NCBI RefSeq assembly: GCF_023195695.1 | Contig: NZ_JALPQG010000001.1 | Coordinates: forward strand, 186,001 to 250,000 | DNA from: Aliiroseovarius sp. S1339 | GTDB taxonomy: Bacteria; Pseudomonadota; Alphaproteobacteria; Rhodobacterales; Rhodobacteraceae | DNA: 64,000 nt | Reading direction: 5' to 3' | Shown: positions 56,101 to 64,000 of the stretch, one piece after another | Position numbering within the stretch: position 1 is the first letter of the stretch | Layout: each line of letters begins with the position of its first letter | Program-made: the position numbers and the translations under genes | Notes under the pieces: model-generated | What the model was told of the DNA's origin: nothing | The model's database searches: none | Seen by the model: the letters and a program-made list of their open reading frames with translations, nothing else

Positions 56101-57633
56101 CGCACCACAGCGTTTGAAGATGTGATGTTTCTTGGACAGCGGCTGAAAAAGCGCCTCACTCTCGCTGACGGTCTCTGACATCCCCAGAAACAAAACGCCC
56201 CCATCGCTCAGGGCGAAATGAAAGACCTCCATCACGCGGTCCTGCGCTTCTGCCGTCAGATAAATCAGCAGATTGCGGCAGGAAATCATGTCCAGCTTCG
56301 AAAACGGCGCATCGGCCAGGACGTTATGATGTGCAAAAACAACCGCTTCGCGCAATTCCCGCGACACGCGATAGCTGTGGTCTTCCTTGACAAAAAAGCG
56401 GTCCAGCCGCCGCTGCGAGACATCGGTCTCGATCGAATCCGGATAGAGACCGACGCGGGCCGTTGCCAAAGTGTGTTCGTCCACATCGGACGCGAAAATT
56501 TGGATTCTGATATCCTTTTTCAGGCTTGATACCCGTTCGATCAGCAACATCGCCAGCGAATAGGCCTCTTCGCCAGTGGCGCAGCCCGGCACCCATACGC
56601 GAACCGCCTCGCCTGCCGGACGCGTGGCCACCAGTTCAGGCAGCACGGTGTCTTCCAACCAGGTATAGGCGTCCGCGTCGCGAAAAAAAGACGTGACGCT
56701 GATCAACAGATCGCGGCACAGGGCCTCTGCTTCTTCCGGTGAATCCATCAGCAACGCATGATAATCCACTGAATTCTGCATGTGTCGCAGCACCATGCGC
56801 CGTTCGATCCGGCGCAGCAGCGTGCCTTCCTTGTACAGGTCGAAATTGATCGGCGAATGGGCTTTGAGCGTGGCCACGATCCCTGCCAGCGACTGGCGCG
56901 CATTTTCGCCGAATGGAGCTTTGGAGGCAGTCGATGCCACAAACGCATGTTGAGCAAAGTCGGCAATGATCCCCGGCATCTGAGCAATCGGCACGACATG
57001 ATCGGCGGCACCGGTTGCAATCGCGCTGCGCGGCATCCCGTCCTGCTGCGCCTCTGCCGGGTCCTGAACCAGCACGATACCGCCCTGCGCCTTGAGCTCG
57101 GCAATCGCGGCTGATCCGTCAGTTCCGGTGCCGCTTAGGATCACCGCAACTGCATTGCTTCCCCGATCGCGAGCCAGCGACAACAGGAATCTGTTGATCG
57201 GCAACCTTGTCCCGCGCTTGTCCTTTGGCTCTGATAGGCGCAGAACGCCTCTTTCGATCTCCATGTAACTGTTCGGGGGGATGACATAGACATGGTTCGG
57301 GGCCACCGGCATATCATTTTCAGCCATTTCGACGGGCATCTTGGTGTGTTGCGCCAACAGTTCCGCCATCAGGCTTTTGTGCTGGGGATCCACGTGATGC
57401 ACCAGAACATAGGCCATACCGCTGTCGGGCAGCAGAGCTTTCAGGAATGCCGTGAACGCCTCAAGCCCGCCAGCCGACGCGCCCAACGCGACAACCGAGA
57501 ACGGTTTTTCCTGCGCCTTGGCGCGGGTGGTTTTGCCGCTCTTTGGCTTGGTTGTTGGTTTTTCTTTGGTCACTCTAATTCCTGACGATCTTCCAGATCT
57601 TTTTCGGCCAACAACCCCGTTCTGGCCACACAC
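53125..57633 (-). CDS. CheB-CheR-PAS hybrid histidine kinase with receiver
   Basis: A 1502-residue signalling protein. Order: CheB methylesterase (about 45-230; [21 protein letters not shown]), CheR methyltransferase (about 245-515; [21 protein letters not shown]), linker, coiled coil (about 645-745, repeats of [13 protein letters not shown] type), three PAS domains (about 750-1130), HisKA with [13 protein letters not shown], HATPase with DTGSGM and GTGLGLPM, and a C-terminal receiver (about 1385-1500; Asp in [13 protein letters not shown]). CheB and CheR parts keep their catalytic motifs. It lies 4 bases behind the host-attachment gene, so it is in that operon. It is cytoplasmic; the signal is unknown. 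Confidence 0.9.
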   Translation of the reverse strand: MCGQNGVVGRKRSGRSSGIRVTKEKPTTKPKSGKTTRAKAQEKPFSVVALGASAGGLEAFTAFLKALLPDSGMAYVLVHHVDPQHKSLMAELLAQHTKMPVEMAENDMPVAPNHVYVIPPNSYMEIERGVLRLSEPKDKRGTRLPINRFLLSLARDRGSNAVAVILSGTGTDGSAAIAELKAQGGIVLVQDPAEAQQDGMPRSAIATGAADHVVPIAQMPGIIADFAQHAFVASTASKAPFGENARQSLAGIVATLKAHSPINFDLYKEGTLLRRIERRMVLRHMQNSVDYHALLMDSPEEAEALCRDLLISVTSFFRDADAYTWLEDTVLPELVATRPAGEAVRVWVPGCATGEEAYSLAMLLIERVSSLKKDIRIQIFASDVDEHTLATARVGLYPDSIETDVSQRRLDRFFVKEDHSYRVSRELREAVVFAHHNVLADAPFSKLDMISCRNLLIYLTAEAQDRVMEVFHFALSDGGVLFLGMSETVSESEALFQPLSKKHHIFKRCGASRARHLPLPVGPGYQLRTGASPHAMPPLPGGLRLADLSQRVLVENYAPAAVLVNANAETLYLEGRTDLYVKVATGEASRDLLAMARDGLRTPLASVLRAARETDNTASNTARMMRDGSSVTVDIHAHPIVLDGARPFLVTFQDRAEPASVTTSPPQEGAATHLLERELEKTRADLRNTIRDYERSTEELKASNEEAMSMNEEFQSTNEELETSKEELQSLNEELITLNTQLQQKIDAERQLSDDLNNFLASSGIATIFLNRDREIMRFTPTTRGLFNLISKDVGRPISDFTSKLDDPSLFDDIAKVQETLVPVKAEVQAEDGKWYNRQILPYRTQDEKIDGVVITYSDVSELKAFQHKTLTAQRFAENIVNTARAPLLALDEDLNLIQANRSFHRLFDTTDADVVGKSLFALADGQWDTAELRRHLGRVVPEGPSVEAFSLTIKVAGKGKRDLVLNAQKMANPDAAADLILLALEDVTEQKRAQQSLRDREARLHAIMDAVPEAIITINTNGIVTSYSPPSAMILGYTKSEVLGRNVNMLMSEPHRHQHDGYISAYLSTGKAKIIGIGRELEARQKSGASVPIYLKVSEVVIGGDRQFLGVIRDLTAERESRKQLEQAQKMEAIGQLAGGIAHDFNNLLTVIIGNIELLEMRPDDPNRASILGEALEAANLGAALVAKLLLLSKRRRLAPERLDMSHVIEALKPILQRTLGEHIVIRADVDSDVDLVLADPGQIESAVLNLAINARDAMGQGGTLTIRAHNAKVGAGQHADDNADLAPGDYVVLSVIDTGSGMTSEVMDRAFEPFFTTKDPGKGTGLGLPMMYGWARQSGGALTLRSKLGEGTEVRLYLPAVAAGNDAVQNGASAANGAVGEAKGETVLLVEDDPRVRNLTQQRLEHLGYSVVEAADGRAALAHLEKGRDINLMLSDIVMPGGIDGFELANRASALHPDLEIILTTGFARTTDDATWPVLRKPYDIDTLSKTLRKLLDAPT

Positions 57634-57637
57634 GTGT

Positions 57638-58081
57638 TCAGGCAGCGTTCACAACAGCCTCGATATCAGGGATCGGCAAGTTCGTCAGGTCCTTTGGAAT
57701 TTCGCCGACCAGCCGTTCCTTCAGCGGCGCACCATATGCGGGCCGCATCTCGCCAAGTGTTTCGGGATCGGCGATGATCACGATTTCGTTGAATCGTTTC
57801 TGTTCGGCCCGTTTATTCAGCTCGGTAACGAGCTGTTTTGCGAACGCCGTTTCCAAAGCCTCGTGCTGATTGTTCTGCTTGAACCCGGAGACCCCCGGAC
57901 GAAAACGCTCATGTTGCCGCCCTGCGCGGTCTCTGGCGAGATCCTGTGTCTGCGGCACGTCAATCTGGTCATGTTTCAGCACACGCAAATCCAGACGTGT
58001 GGGAAAGCCCACGTTGTTGAGGAGAAGGTATTTGGTGCCATCAGCCACAACAACCCAAGTGTCAGTTTTCAGTTTCATCAT
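57638..58081 (-). CDS. Host attachment family protein
   Basis: A 147-residue protein of the family named for Agrobacterium attachment (PF10116): WVVVADGTKYLLLNNVG at the start, then RVLKHDQID, the GRQHERFRPG segment and IVIIADPETLGEMRPAYG near residue 105. The fold resembles release factor eRF1 domain proteins; a direct role in attachment is not proven. The tandem ATG at 58081 has AAGGA upstream. It shares an intergenic FNR box with the bactofilin gene. Confidence 0.85.
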   Translation of the reverse strand: MMKLKTDTWVVVADGTKYLLLNNVGFPTRLDLRVLKHDQIDVPQTQDLARDRAGRQHERFRPGVSGFKQNNQHEALETAFAKQLVTELNKRAEQKRFNEIVIIADPETLGEMRPAYGAPLKERLVGEIPKDLTNLPIPDIEAVVNAA

Positions 58082-58238
58082 GAAATTCCTTTGCAGCAAC
58101 GGATATCTTCTTTCGTACAATCCACAGACGCTTTGCGCATGGACTTGAATCAATTTGTGCAAAAAAAATGAGCACCGGCTGAGGATATTTCAACAACTGC
58201 TGCTGTGTCTGGCGATATCCAGATGTAGCGCCAACCGA

Positions 58239-58252
58239 TTGATCTTCGTCAA
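58239..58252. promoter_or_regulatory. FNR/FixK-type box between attachment protein and bactofilin
   Basis: TTGATCTTCGTCAA, both half-sites intact, in a divergent intergenic region. For the bactofilin gene, -41.5 gives a start at 58287, 25 bases before the ATG; for the attachment gene it gives a 120-base leader. Either or both may be served. Confidence 0.82.
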
Positions 58253-58311
58253 AACGCGCGGGCGAACCGGCACTACATTTGGTCCAAATGATAAATATTC
58301 GGGGTGCCGCC

Positions 58312-59493
58312 ATGTTTCGTTCGATCCTGACAACAGTGTTTGCTCTTGGGCTCTTGGGTGCCCCGCCAATTACCGCCCAGACGGTCGAGCGGGTTCACGG
58401 CGGGGACACTTTCGTTGCCGAGCCGACAGTCAGTCAGACTTTTGCGGCCGAGCGGAATGTATTTGCCGTCGGCAACGTGATCACCGCAAAGGGATCCGCG
58501 AATGGTGATGTGTACCTTCTTGGTTTTGACGTCGATCAGGGGACCACAGTGGGCGGCGATCTATTGGCGACCGGCATGACTGTCGCGCTGGGGGCGCCAA
58601 TTGCGGGCGATGTTACTGCCACCGGCTTCAGTGTGCGCAATAGCGGCAATGCCCCCATCGGCGGCAACGCCTTTCTGATCGGCAACACGGTCACGATTGA
58701 CGGCCCTGTTTCGGGTGCGTTGACGGGCTTTGGGCAGAACGTGGTTTTGAACGCCCAGATTGATGGTGATGCATGGCTGGTGGGCGAGGACATCAGCTTT
58801 GGTCCCGATGCGGTCATCGCGGGTCAGTTGGTTTATTCAGCGGAAGACCAGATATCAGTGCCGGAACGGGTCATTTCCCCGGACCGTGTCCGCTTTGAGA
58901 AGTTGCAGCCTCCACAGGTCGCCTCGCGGATACGCGAGGAGTGGAGAGACTATCCGGTCTTTCCAGCATTCATGTCGATGTTTGCACTTTTTCTGGTGTC
59001 CCTTGCCTTTTTCGTCGCCCTCGCTGCTATCTTTCAGACCTTCCTACCGAAACAGTTGAATCGCATGCAGGCCGCCATTCAGGCCCGGCCGGGGCAGATA
59101 TTTCTGTTAGGCGTCATCGGCCTGTCGATGCTGTTTGGCATGGTGCCGATCATCGCGCTGACGGTGTTTGGACTTCCACTTGTGCCGATTGTCTTGCTGG
59201 CAATCGTAGCTGTCTGGACATTGGGATACGCTTTGGGTGCATATGCTATTGCACAACGGTTTTTGCTGGCGTTCGGCGGTAAGGTGGAACCGACGAATCT
59301 GATCCGGCTCGTTGCATTTGCAGGGGTGCTGATCGTCGTCGCCGTCCTTAACTTCATTCCGTTTCTGGGCTGGATCGCAAATTACGCGCTGGTCCTGCTG
59401 GGCATCGGGGCGATGACGGGGGCCGTCTTCAACCGGATCCTCGGCAATCCCGGCCTTGCGCTGGATGTCGATATGAACCCAATCGACACCTAG
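58312..59493 (+). CDS. Bactofilin-like (polymer-forming) membrane protein
   Basis: A 393-residue protein: signal peptide (cleavage after PITAQ), a right-handed beta-helix of bactofilin type (about 30-190, with repeated GDVYLLGFDV, GGDLLATGMTV, GDVTATGFSV and GGNAFLIGNTV turns), then four hydrophobic helices (about 225-250, 265-290, 295-318, 335-372). Classical bactofilins are cytoplasmic and soluble, so this is a membrane-bound, probably periplasmic variant. ATG 58312. Controlled by the FNR box 60 bases upstream. Confidence 0.82.
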   Translation: MFRSILTTVFALGLLGAPPITAQTVERVHGGDTFVAEPTVSQTFAAERNVFAVGNVITAKGSANGDVYLLGFDVDQGTTVGGDLLATGMTVALGAPIAGDVTATGFSVRNSGNAPIGGNAFLIGNTVTIDGPVSGALTGFGQNVVLNAQIDGDAWLVGEDISFGPDAVIAGQLVYSAEDQISVPERVISPDRVRFEKLQPPQVASRIREEWRDYPVFPAFMSMFALFLVSLAFFVALAAIFQTFLPKQLNRMQAAIQARPGQIFLLGVIGLSMLFGMVPIIALTVFGLPLVPIVLLAIVAVWTLGYALGAYAIAQRFLLAFGGKVEPTNLIRLVAFAGVLIVVAVLNFIPFLGWIANYALVLLGIGAMTGAVFNRILGNPGLALDVDMNPIDT

Positions 59494-59527
59494 ATTTCTT
59501 GAAACATTGCAAACAGGAGAAATTCAC

Positions 59528-59959
59528 ATGTCCGCCACAGGATTAGAAGTTCTTGATCGCACTTGGCAGAAAACCCACGAGTGGGTAAATGAACTCCGCG
59601 ACCGACTGGATTGGAGCAGTGACCGGGACACACTGCGCCTGTTACGCGTTACACTGCATCAGATCCGTGACCGGGTTCATGTCAACGAAACCGCGCAACT
59701 TTCAGCACAGCTGCCCATTATGATCCGGGGGATGTTCTTTGAGGGGTGGCAGCCACATCTGGTGCCTGTGCCTGGTCGCCGTGCTGCTGATTTTGTCACC
59801 GCCGTAGAACGCCATGTTGGCGATGTCGTGGAGTATCGGGGCCAGCAGGATATCGTTAAGGTTTTCAAACTGCTGAACGCCCGGATTTCACCGGGCCAAA
59901 TCAACGACATTCGCGGCAATCTGCCAGAAGACATCCGCTCCCTGTGGCCAGAGCCATAG
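59528..59959 (+). CDS. DUF2267 protein
   Basis: A 143-residue helical protein of the DUF2267 family: RTWQKTHEWVNELRDRL at the start, LRVTLHQIRDRVHVNETAQLSAQLP in the middle (in part) and a MIRGMFFEGW motif near residue 67. Function unknown; members often stand next to stress genes. CAGGAG before the ATG. It follows the bactofilin gene by 34 bases and is probably co-transcribed. Confidence 0.85.
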   Translation: MSATGLEVLDRTWQKTHEWVNELRDRLDWSSDRDTLRLLRVTLHQIRDRVHVNETAQLSAQLPIMIRGMFFEGWQPHLVPVPGRRAADFVTAVERHVGDVVEYRGQQDIVKVFKLLNARISPGQINDIRGNLPEDIRSLWPEP

Positions 59960-59975
59960 GGAGCGGCCGACAGGC

Positions 59976-60647
59976 TTAGGCCCGTTGTCCGGCAAGCGCG
60001 TCAGGAAGCTGCGGGCGCAGCAAGATGATTTGATGAATATTTTTGATTTCAATCAGCTTTGCGCGGCGCAACTCGGTCAGGCTGCGGCTGACGGTTTCCC
60101 GGGTCAGCCCCAAATAGTCGGCAATGTCCTCGCGTGGCATCGGCAGCTCGAACACTACATGTCGACCCAGTGGAACCCCTATACGGTCACCGAGAAATGA
60201 AAGAAACGCAGCGATCCGGTCGCGGGCGCTTTTGCAGCTCAGCATCATGCAATGTTCTTGCATGGCCTCAACTTGCCGAAGAGCCCCTTTGAACAGTACC
60301 TGCTGCATTTCTGGCTCTGCGTCATTGCTTTGCAGCAGTCTGGGGCGATGGCTGATCACCTTGGCAGCGATAAGCGCATCACAATCCGAGATATGGTGCT
60401 GATCCGGCCCGTACCCCAGTATGTCGCCGGGAAAGCCGAAGCCGACGACATAGCGACTCCCGCCGCGCGTCACACGGCTAAGCCGAAACACCCCGCTCTC
60501 TACCTCGAAAAGACCAGAACAGGCATCCCCTTCGCGAAATAGGTTTGCACCTGTCTGCAAACAGTAGGGCAACCGGCCCCGTGGCTGTCTGAGAGGAACG
60601 GTCGCGACCGGATGTGCCTTGAGCTTGGCAGGGCTCGTCATATACAT
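59976..60647 (-). CDS. Crp/Fnr regulator, FixK-like, without FNR cysteines
   Basis: A 223-residue regulator: cyclic nucleotide-binding-like domain (about 20-130), dimer helix, and the HTH EDIADYLGLTRETVSRSLTE near residue 180. The ETVSR recognition helix is the type that reads TTGAT half-sites. It lacks the four cysteines needed for an FNR iron-sulfur cluster, though C29, C44, C88-type single cysteines exist. Its targets are probably the TTGAT-N4-ATCAA boxes of this region. It has no such box itself. Confidence 0.9.
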   Translation of the reverse strand: MYMTSPAKLKAHPVATVPLRQPRGRLPYCLQTGANLFREGDACSGLFEVESGVFRLSRVTRGGSRYVVGFGFPGDILGYGPDQHHISDCDALIAAKVISHRPRLLQSNDAEPEMQQVLFKGALRQVEAMQEHCMMLSCKSARDRIAAFLSFLGDRIGVPLGRHVVFELPMPREDIADYLGLTRETVSRSLTELRRAKLIEIKNIHQIILLRPQLPDALAGQRA

Positions 60648-60847
60648 ATCGATCTCCTTTCAATTTCAAGAAGATCATGGGCAATCTGGGTCGCCACAGT
60701 TTCGCAGGCATGTATCAAATTGTATCTGCGGGGATGGATTGGGAAGATCGGCGACTAACCGCGCAGGCAGACATTGTATTTTGTCAACAAATGACTGCTA
60801 AATATATCTATAGTAACGAAAATCGGTTTTTGGATTAGCGGGATACC

Positions 60848-61633
60848 ATGGCAGATGAAAAAATTCTGGTCGTCGACGACGATCCCAAGATACGCAGTCT
60901 GCTGTCGCGCTGCCTGACGGGCGAAGGGTTCACGGTTCTGGAGGCTGAAAATGGGCCTCAGGCACTGGATCTGGCGAAATGTGCCCGGCCCGACCTCATT
61001 ACGCTTGATATTAATCTTGGCCACGGCGACGGGTTCGAAGTTGCCCGCGAGGTGCGGACTTTTTCGGATGTTCCGATCATCATGATCACCGGCAAGGATG
61101 ATGTGATCGACCGGGTCGTTGGCCTTGAATTGGGCGCAGATGACTACATCACCAAGCCGTTCCATCTGCGCGAACTGATTGCGCGGGTGAAATCTGTGCT
61201 GCGCAGAGGTAGGATCCGGCGAGCCGATCTTTTGGTACAGCAAGCGGAGGAACCCGGCACAGACCAACACATCATCCCAGACAGCGATGTCTTTCGTTTT
61301 GACGACCTGACCGCCATTCCCGACCAGTTCAAACTGCTCGACCGTGATGACAAGCCTTGCGAACTGACCAGCGGAGATTTCAAACTTCTCAACGTGTTCC
61401 TTCTGCGCCCCAAGCGTATCCTTTCGCGCGAACAGTTGATGGACCTGATCGGCGGACCAGACTGGACCCCGCTGGATCGGACAATCGACAATCAGGTCGC
61501 GCGGCTTCGCAAAAAGATCGAGCGGGATCCAGCACATCCGAAACTGATCACGACAGTGCGCGGGGTGGGTTATTCGTTTACCAGCGAGGTTGTGCGCTCA
61601 AAACAGACTGGGTCACAGCCCGAAAAGGTCTAG
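60848..61633 (+). CDS. OmpR-type response regulator, orphan
   Basis: A 261-residue regulator. Receiver with D10-D12, phospho-acceptor D54 in TLDINLG and K103 in ITKPFH; winged-helix DNA-binding domain at about 165-250 (ELTSGDFKLLNVFL, RTIDNQVARLRKKIE, VRGVGYSF). The linker of about 40 residues between them is longer than usual. No histidine kinase is adjacent. The start ATG 60848 follows GCGGGAT. Confidence 0.9.
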   Translation: MADEKILVVDDDPKIRSLLSRCLTGEGFTVLEAENGPQALDLAKCARPDLITLDINLGHGDGFEVAREVRTFSDVPIIMITGKDDVIDRVVGLELGADDYITKPFHLRELIARVKSVLRRGRIRRADLLVQQAEEPGTDQHIIPDSDVFRFDDLTAIPDQFKLLDRDDKPCELTSGDFKLLNVFLLRPKRILSREQLMDLIGGPDWTPLDRTIDNQVARLRKKIERDPAHPKLITTVRGVGYSFTSEVVRSKQTGSQPEKV

Positions 61634-61766
61634 ACTATCGGCGCGGCAGTCAAACACAGCCCGATCCATCCTTTGGCAAGATGGCACTGCTGGGCTGGTT
61701 GATAAGGGCTGACTGTCACGATCAGGCCCATCATAGTTTTGGCACCCCGGTTTTCGTCAGCGCTCT

Positions 61767-62942
61767 CTAGTTCTTTTTTGCGAAAAATGGCGATGTCGCC
61801 CCCTGCGCGCCCGACACTGCACCAACCTGCATTGAGAGAGCCAGAAAACCGATCATGTCCGAAATGGAAATCACACCCAGCAGTTGCGTGCCGTCCGCGA
61901 CAAGGTACTTGCGCCGTTTTGAATGGTTCATAAGTTTGAACAGGTCCTCGGCTGGCATGTCAGGGCCGACCGTGTTGCCCTCATCGCTTGCGATGAACAC
62001 GTCACCGATGCGGGTTATGGGCCAGTTATCCCGATCTATCCGGACAACAACATCCAGATCGACATAACCCAACAGACGCCCATTCTCGACCACGGGACAA
62101 AAGTTCAAGCGCTTTGCGAGCACATTTTCATTGACGAAATCCGACAAGGATCGTTCCGGCGTTGTTGTCACGACGGTTGTGCTCATCAGATATCCGACGG
62201 TCTGGCCTGCCATCGCGCTTGTCATCAATTGTTGCTGATAGGCATTTTTTGCTGCACCCAATAGGAACAGACCGATCACGACCTGCCACAGGCCGCCGAT
62301 CTGGGCGCCTTTAAAAAAGGAAAAAAAGCCCAGCCACACCAGCAACCAGGCAAAGACAGTGCCGGACAAAGATGCGACGCGCGTTGCTTCAAGCAGATTG
62401 CCGTGGCGTTTCCAAAGCAAGGCCCGCAAGACCCGCCCCCCATCCAGCGGAAAAGCTGGGACCAGATTGAACAGCGCCAGAACCAAGTTGATCAGCGCGA
62501 GATAGGTGAGTATCGCCGCCAGCGCGGCGGGCAAATCCAGCACCATTGCAGTTACTCCGGCGAACCAGAACACCGCTGCCAGCGCGATGCTCATAGCCGG
62601 CCCTGCCAGCGCGGTCCAAAGTTCGGCACCCGCAGTATCAGGTTCCGCAGCCAGTTCTGCGACGCCGCCAAACAAGAACAAGGTAATCCCCTTGATCTTC
62701 ATGCCGAATTTTCGCGCCACCAGTGCATGCGCCAGTTCGTGCAGGATCAATGATCCGAAAAACAGCATCATCGCCGCAAGGGCCATGGATATGTAGTCGG
62801 CGCGGGTCGCATCGGGGATGGCGACAGGGAAATACCCGGTCGCAAGGCTCCAGGTAATCAGGGCTGCAATCAAAAACCAACTAGGGTCGATTTTTATCTC
62901 GAACCCAAGCAACGACATGAGTTTGAACGATCTTGCAAACAC
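61767..62942 (-). CDS. Site-2 protease family (M50) with CBS domains
   Basis: A 391-residue membrane metalloprotease with about six helices. Zinc ligands H68 and H72 in LHELAHALVARKFG, and the third ligand Asp in NLVPAFPLDGGRVL near residue 165. Two CBS domains at about 255-375 may sense adenine nucleotides. It would cut within the membrane, for example anti-sigma factors. The FNR-type box lies 54-67 bases upstream. Confidence 0.9.
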   Translation of the reverse strand: MFARSFKLMSLLGFEIKIDPSWFLIAALITWSLATGYFPVAIPDATRADYISMALAAMMLFFGSLILHELAHALVARKFGMKIKGITLFLFGGVAELAAEPDTAGAELWTALAGPAMSIALAAVFWFAGVTAMVLDLPAALAAILTYLALINLVLALFNLVPAFPLDGGRVLRALLWKRHGNLLEATRVASLSGTVFAWLLVWLGFFSFFKGAQIGGLWQVVIGLFLLGAAKNAYQQQLMTSAMAGQTVGYLMSTTVVTTTPERSLSDFVNENVLAKRLNFCPVVENGRLLGYVDLDVVVRIDRDNWPITRIGDVFIASDEGNTVGPDMPAEDLFKLMNHSKRRKYLVADGTQLLGVISISDMIGFLALSMQVGAVSGAQGATSPFFAKKN

Positions 62943-62995
62943 TGCACACCTCTTGGACTATGACATCCAGCTTACATCTGTGGGGAAGCAGAGAA

Positions 62996-63009
62996 TTGAT
63001 AAATCTCAA
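62996..63009. promoter_or_regulatory. FNR/FixK-type box between M50 protease and Crp/Fnr gene
   Basis: TTGATAAATCTCAA, nine of ten half-site bases match. Leftward use gives a start at about 62961 for the protease. Rightward use gives a long leader for the regulator at 63225 and could mean autoregulation. Confidence 0.75.
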
Positions 63010-63224
63010 TAATCAGCTTCAACAGTGGACGGGCAGCAAAATCGGGAGGGGAAAGGCCTGCATGCCGAGTGGTATGGACGGGCCTTCGGTCGAGAGGCAC
63101 CCGGCAAACGAAAATCGTTTGCATTCAGCGCCTCATACAAAATGATACAAAACAACGCAGTTGGATCATAAGTCAGATTACACCACCTGTCCAAAGTGGC
63201 CTCCGAACAATATGGGAGCCAAAA

Positions 63225-63899
63225 ATGTATGTCACCATCCCGACTTTCTACGCCGACAAATCGCTCGTCAGCCACTTCACAAATAACACCAAACGTTTGC
63301 CCGAAGCCCGCTTGAAAACCGGGTCATACCTCTATTTCGAGGGGGACGAGGTGGAGTGGGTGTATCTGGTGACCTCGGGCGTTCTGCGCCTCACCCGTCT
63401 GCTCGACGACGGTCGCCGTCAGGTCATCGCGTTCGGATATCCCGGAGACATCGTCGGATTTCCTGCCAATGGTCGACATAACGCCGATTGTGACGTTCTT
63501 GTCGATGCCACCCTGCAACCTTATCGCTTGGCGTGCCTCGAAGGCTGCTGCTCTGACCTGAAAACCCATCAGCAGCTTCTTCAGGCGGCGCTTCGCGAGA
63601 TCAGCGCGATGCAAGACCATTTCATGATGCTCGGTCGCAAGTCTGCGATCGAAAAGGTTGCCTCGTTCCTCTGTGTCCTGACAGACCGGGTCGGCGAACA
63701 AGTCGGCAGATTTGTTCAGGTCGAGGTGCCGATGATGCGTTCCGACATTGCTGATTTTCTGGGCCTGACGAAAGAAACTGTCAGTCGATCACTCACGCAG
63801 ATGCGCGAGGACGGAATAATCGTCATCGACAACATACACACGATCATAATACTGCGCCCCACTGCCTTGCTCGACTTGTCGCTGACAGGTGCCGACTGA
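63225..63899 (+). CDS. Crp/Fnr regulator, FixK-like, second copy
   Basis: A 224-residue paralogue of the regulator at 59976: GSYLYFEGDEVEWVYLVTSG in the sensor domain, and RSDIADFLGLTKETVSRSLTQ as HTH (given in part; near residue 175). The ETVSR helix again predicts binding to TTGAT half-sites. There is no FNR cysteine set; a CLEGCCSD stretch near 105 is a local cysteine cluster of unclear meaning. ATG 63225 follows GGGAGCC; the longer frame from 63069 covers the leader. Confidence 0.9.
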   Translation: MYVTIPTFYADKSLVSHFTNNTKRLPEARLKTGSYLYFEGDEVEWVYLVTSGVLRLTRLLDDGRRQVIAFGYPGDIVGFPANGRHNADCDVLVDATLQPYRLACLEGCCSDLKTHQQLLQAALREISAMQDHFMMLGRKSAIEKVASFLCVLTDRVGEQVGRFVQVEVPMMRSDIADFLGLTKETVSRSLTQMREDGIIVIDNIHTIIILRPTALLDLSLTGAD

Positions 63900-63988
63900 A
63901 ATGTGATGCCCACCAAAGCCATTCAGACAAGGCACATTGGCCGCAAAGTTCACGTGGGCATTTTCGTGCCATCAACCCTGATCCACAA

Positions 63989-64000
63989 TTGATCTGCGTC
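63989..64000 (+). promoter_or_regulatory. FNR/FixK-type box cut by window end
   Basis: TTGATCTGCGTC reaches the last base; the next two bases would need to be AA to complete TTGAT-N4-GTCAA. It suggests that the FNR-type regulon continues beyond the window. Confidence 0.5.

Noticed and set aside
60770-60800. TTGTCAACAA palindrome upstream of the OmpR-type regulator
   Set aside because: It has no 4-base spacer between half-sites and does not fit the FNR/FixK pattern.
1-64000. CRISPR array, rRNA or insertion sequence
   Set aside because: No regularly spaced repeats with unique spacers, no rRNA motif and no transposase frame with terminal inverted repeats were found.

Overview
The window looks like a chromosomal piece of an alphaproteobacterium of the family Rhodobacteraceae (roseobacter group). 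The reasons are the moderately high GC, the xdhABC / NCS2 permease / guanine deaminase order, the FixJ-type regulator, FixK-like Crp/Fnr regulators and FNR-type operator sites. The genus cannot be fixed from the sequence alone.

Layout. (1) 1-1098: the end of a core region with a metallo-beta-lactamase-fold hydrolase and an intact tRNA-Asn. (2) 1099-19605: an 18.5 kb integrative island inserted in the 3' end of the tRNA gene and bounded by a perfect 45-bp repeat. It carries a type III restriction-modification pair, a DUF262-HNH-AlbA_2 fusion protein, an unrecognised seven-segment membrane protein, a serine recombinase, a mirror-symmetric repeat array that may be a replication origin, a primase-polymerase/helicase, a small-terminase-like protein, an excisionase-like HTH protein and a tyrosine integrase. 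The gene set resembles a phage-satellite (PICI-like) or replicating integrative element with a defence cargo. (3) 19.7-20.9 kb: a decayed older integrase fused by deletion to the C-terminal half of an alpha/beta-hydrolase. (4) 21.4-24.8 kb: a histidine kinase, a FixJ-like regulator, a secreted HbpS/GlcG-type protein and a secreted ankyrin protein. (5) 25-26.9 kb: decaying genes, one with an internal stop and one that has lost metal-site residues.

(6) 27-64 kb: genes for redox, membrane and stress functions, interleaved with a complete purine catabolism operon (xdhA-xdhB-xdhC-permease-guaD-HbpS with a divergent LysR regulator). Apart from the purine operon, most transcription units here start behind a 14-bp FNR/FixK-type box (TTGAT-N4-ATCAA or a close variant). 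I count ten complete boxes plus one cut by the window end. They precede flavodoxin/DUF4386/quinone oxidoreductase, two alcohol dehydrogenase-type genes, a RetSat-like FAD enzyme operon, a hydrolase, cyclopropane synthase plus Usp, a PRTase/hydrolase/erythromycin-esterase fusion, bactofilin/DUF2267, a host-attachment protein with a giant CheB-CheR-kinase, and an M50 protease. Two FixK-like regulators without FNR cysteines lie in the same stretch and are the natural candidates to bind these boxes. The region therefore reads as a low-oxygen or redox-stress regulon packed into one place.

No rRNA, CRISPR array or transposase-bearing insertion sequence was seen.
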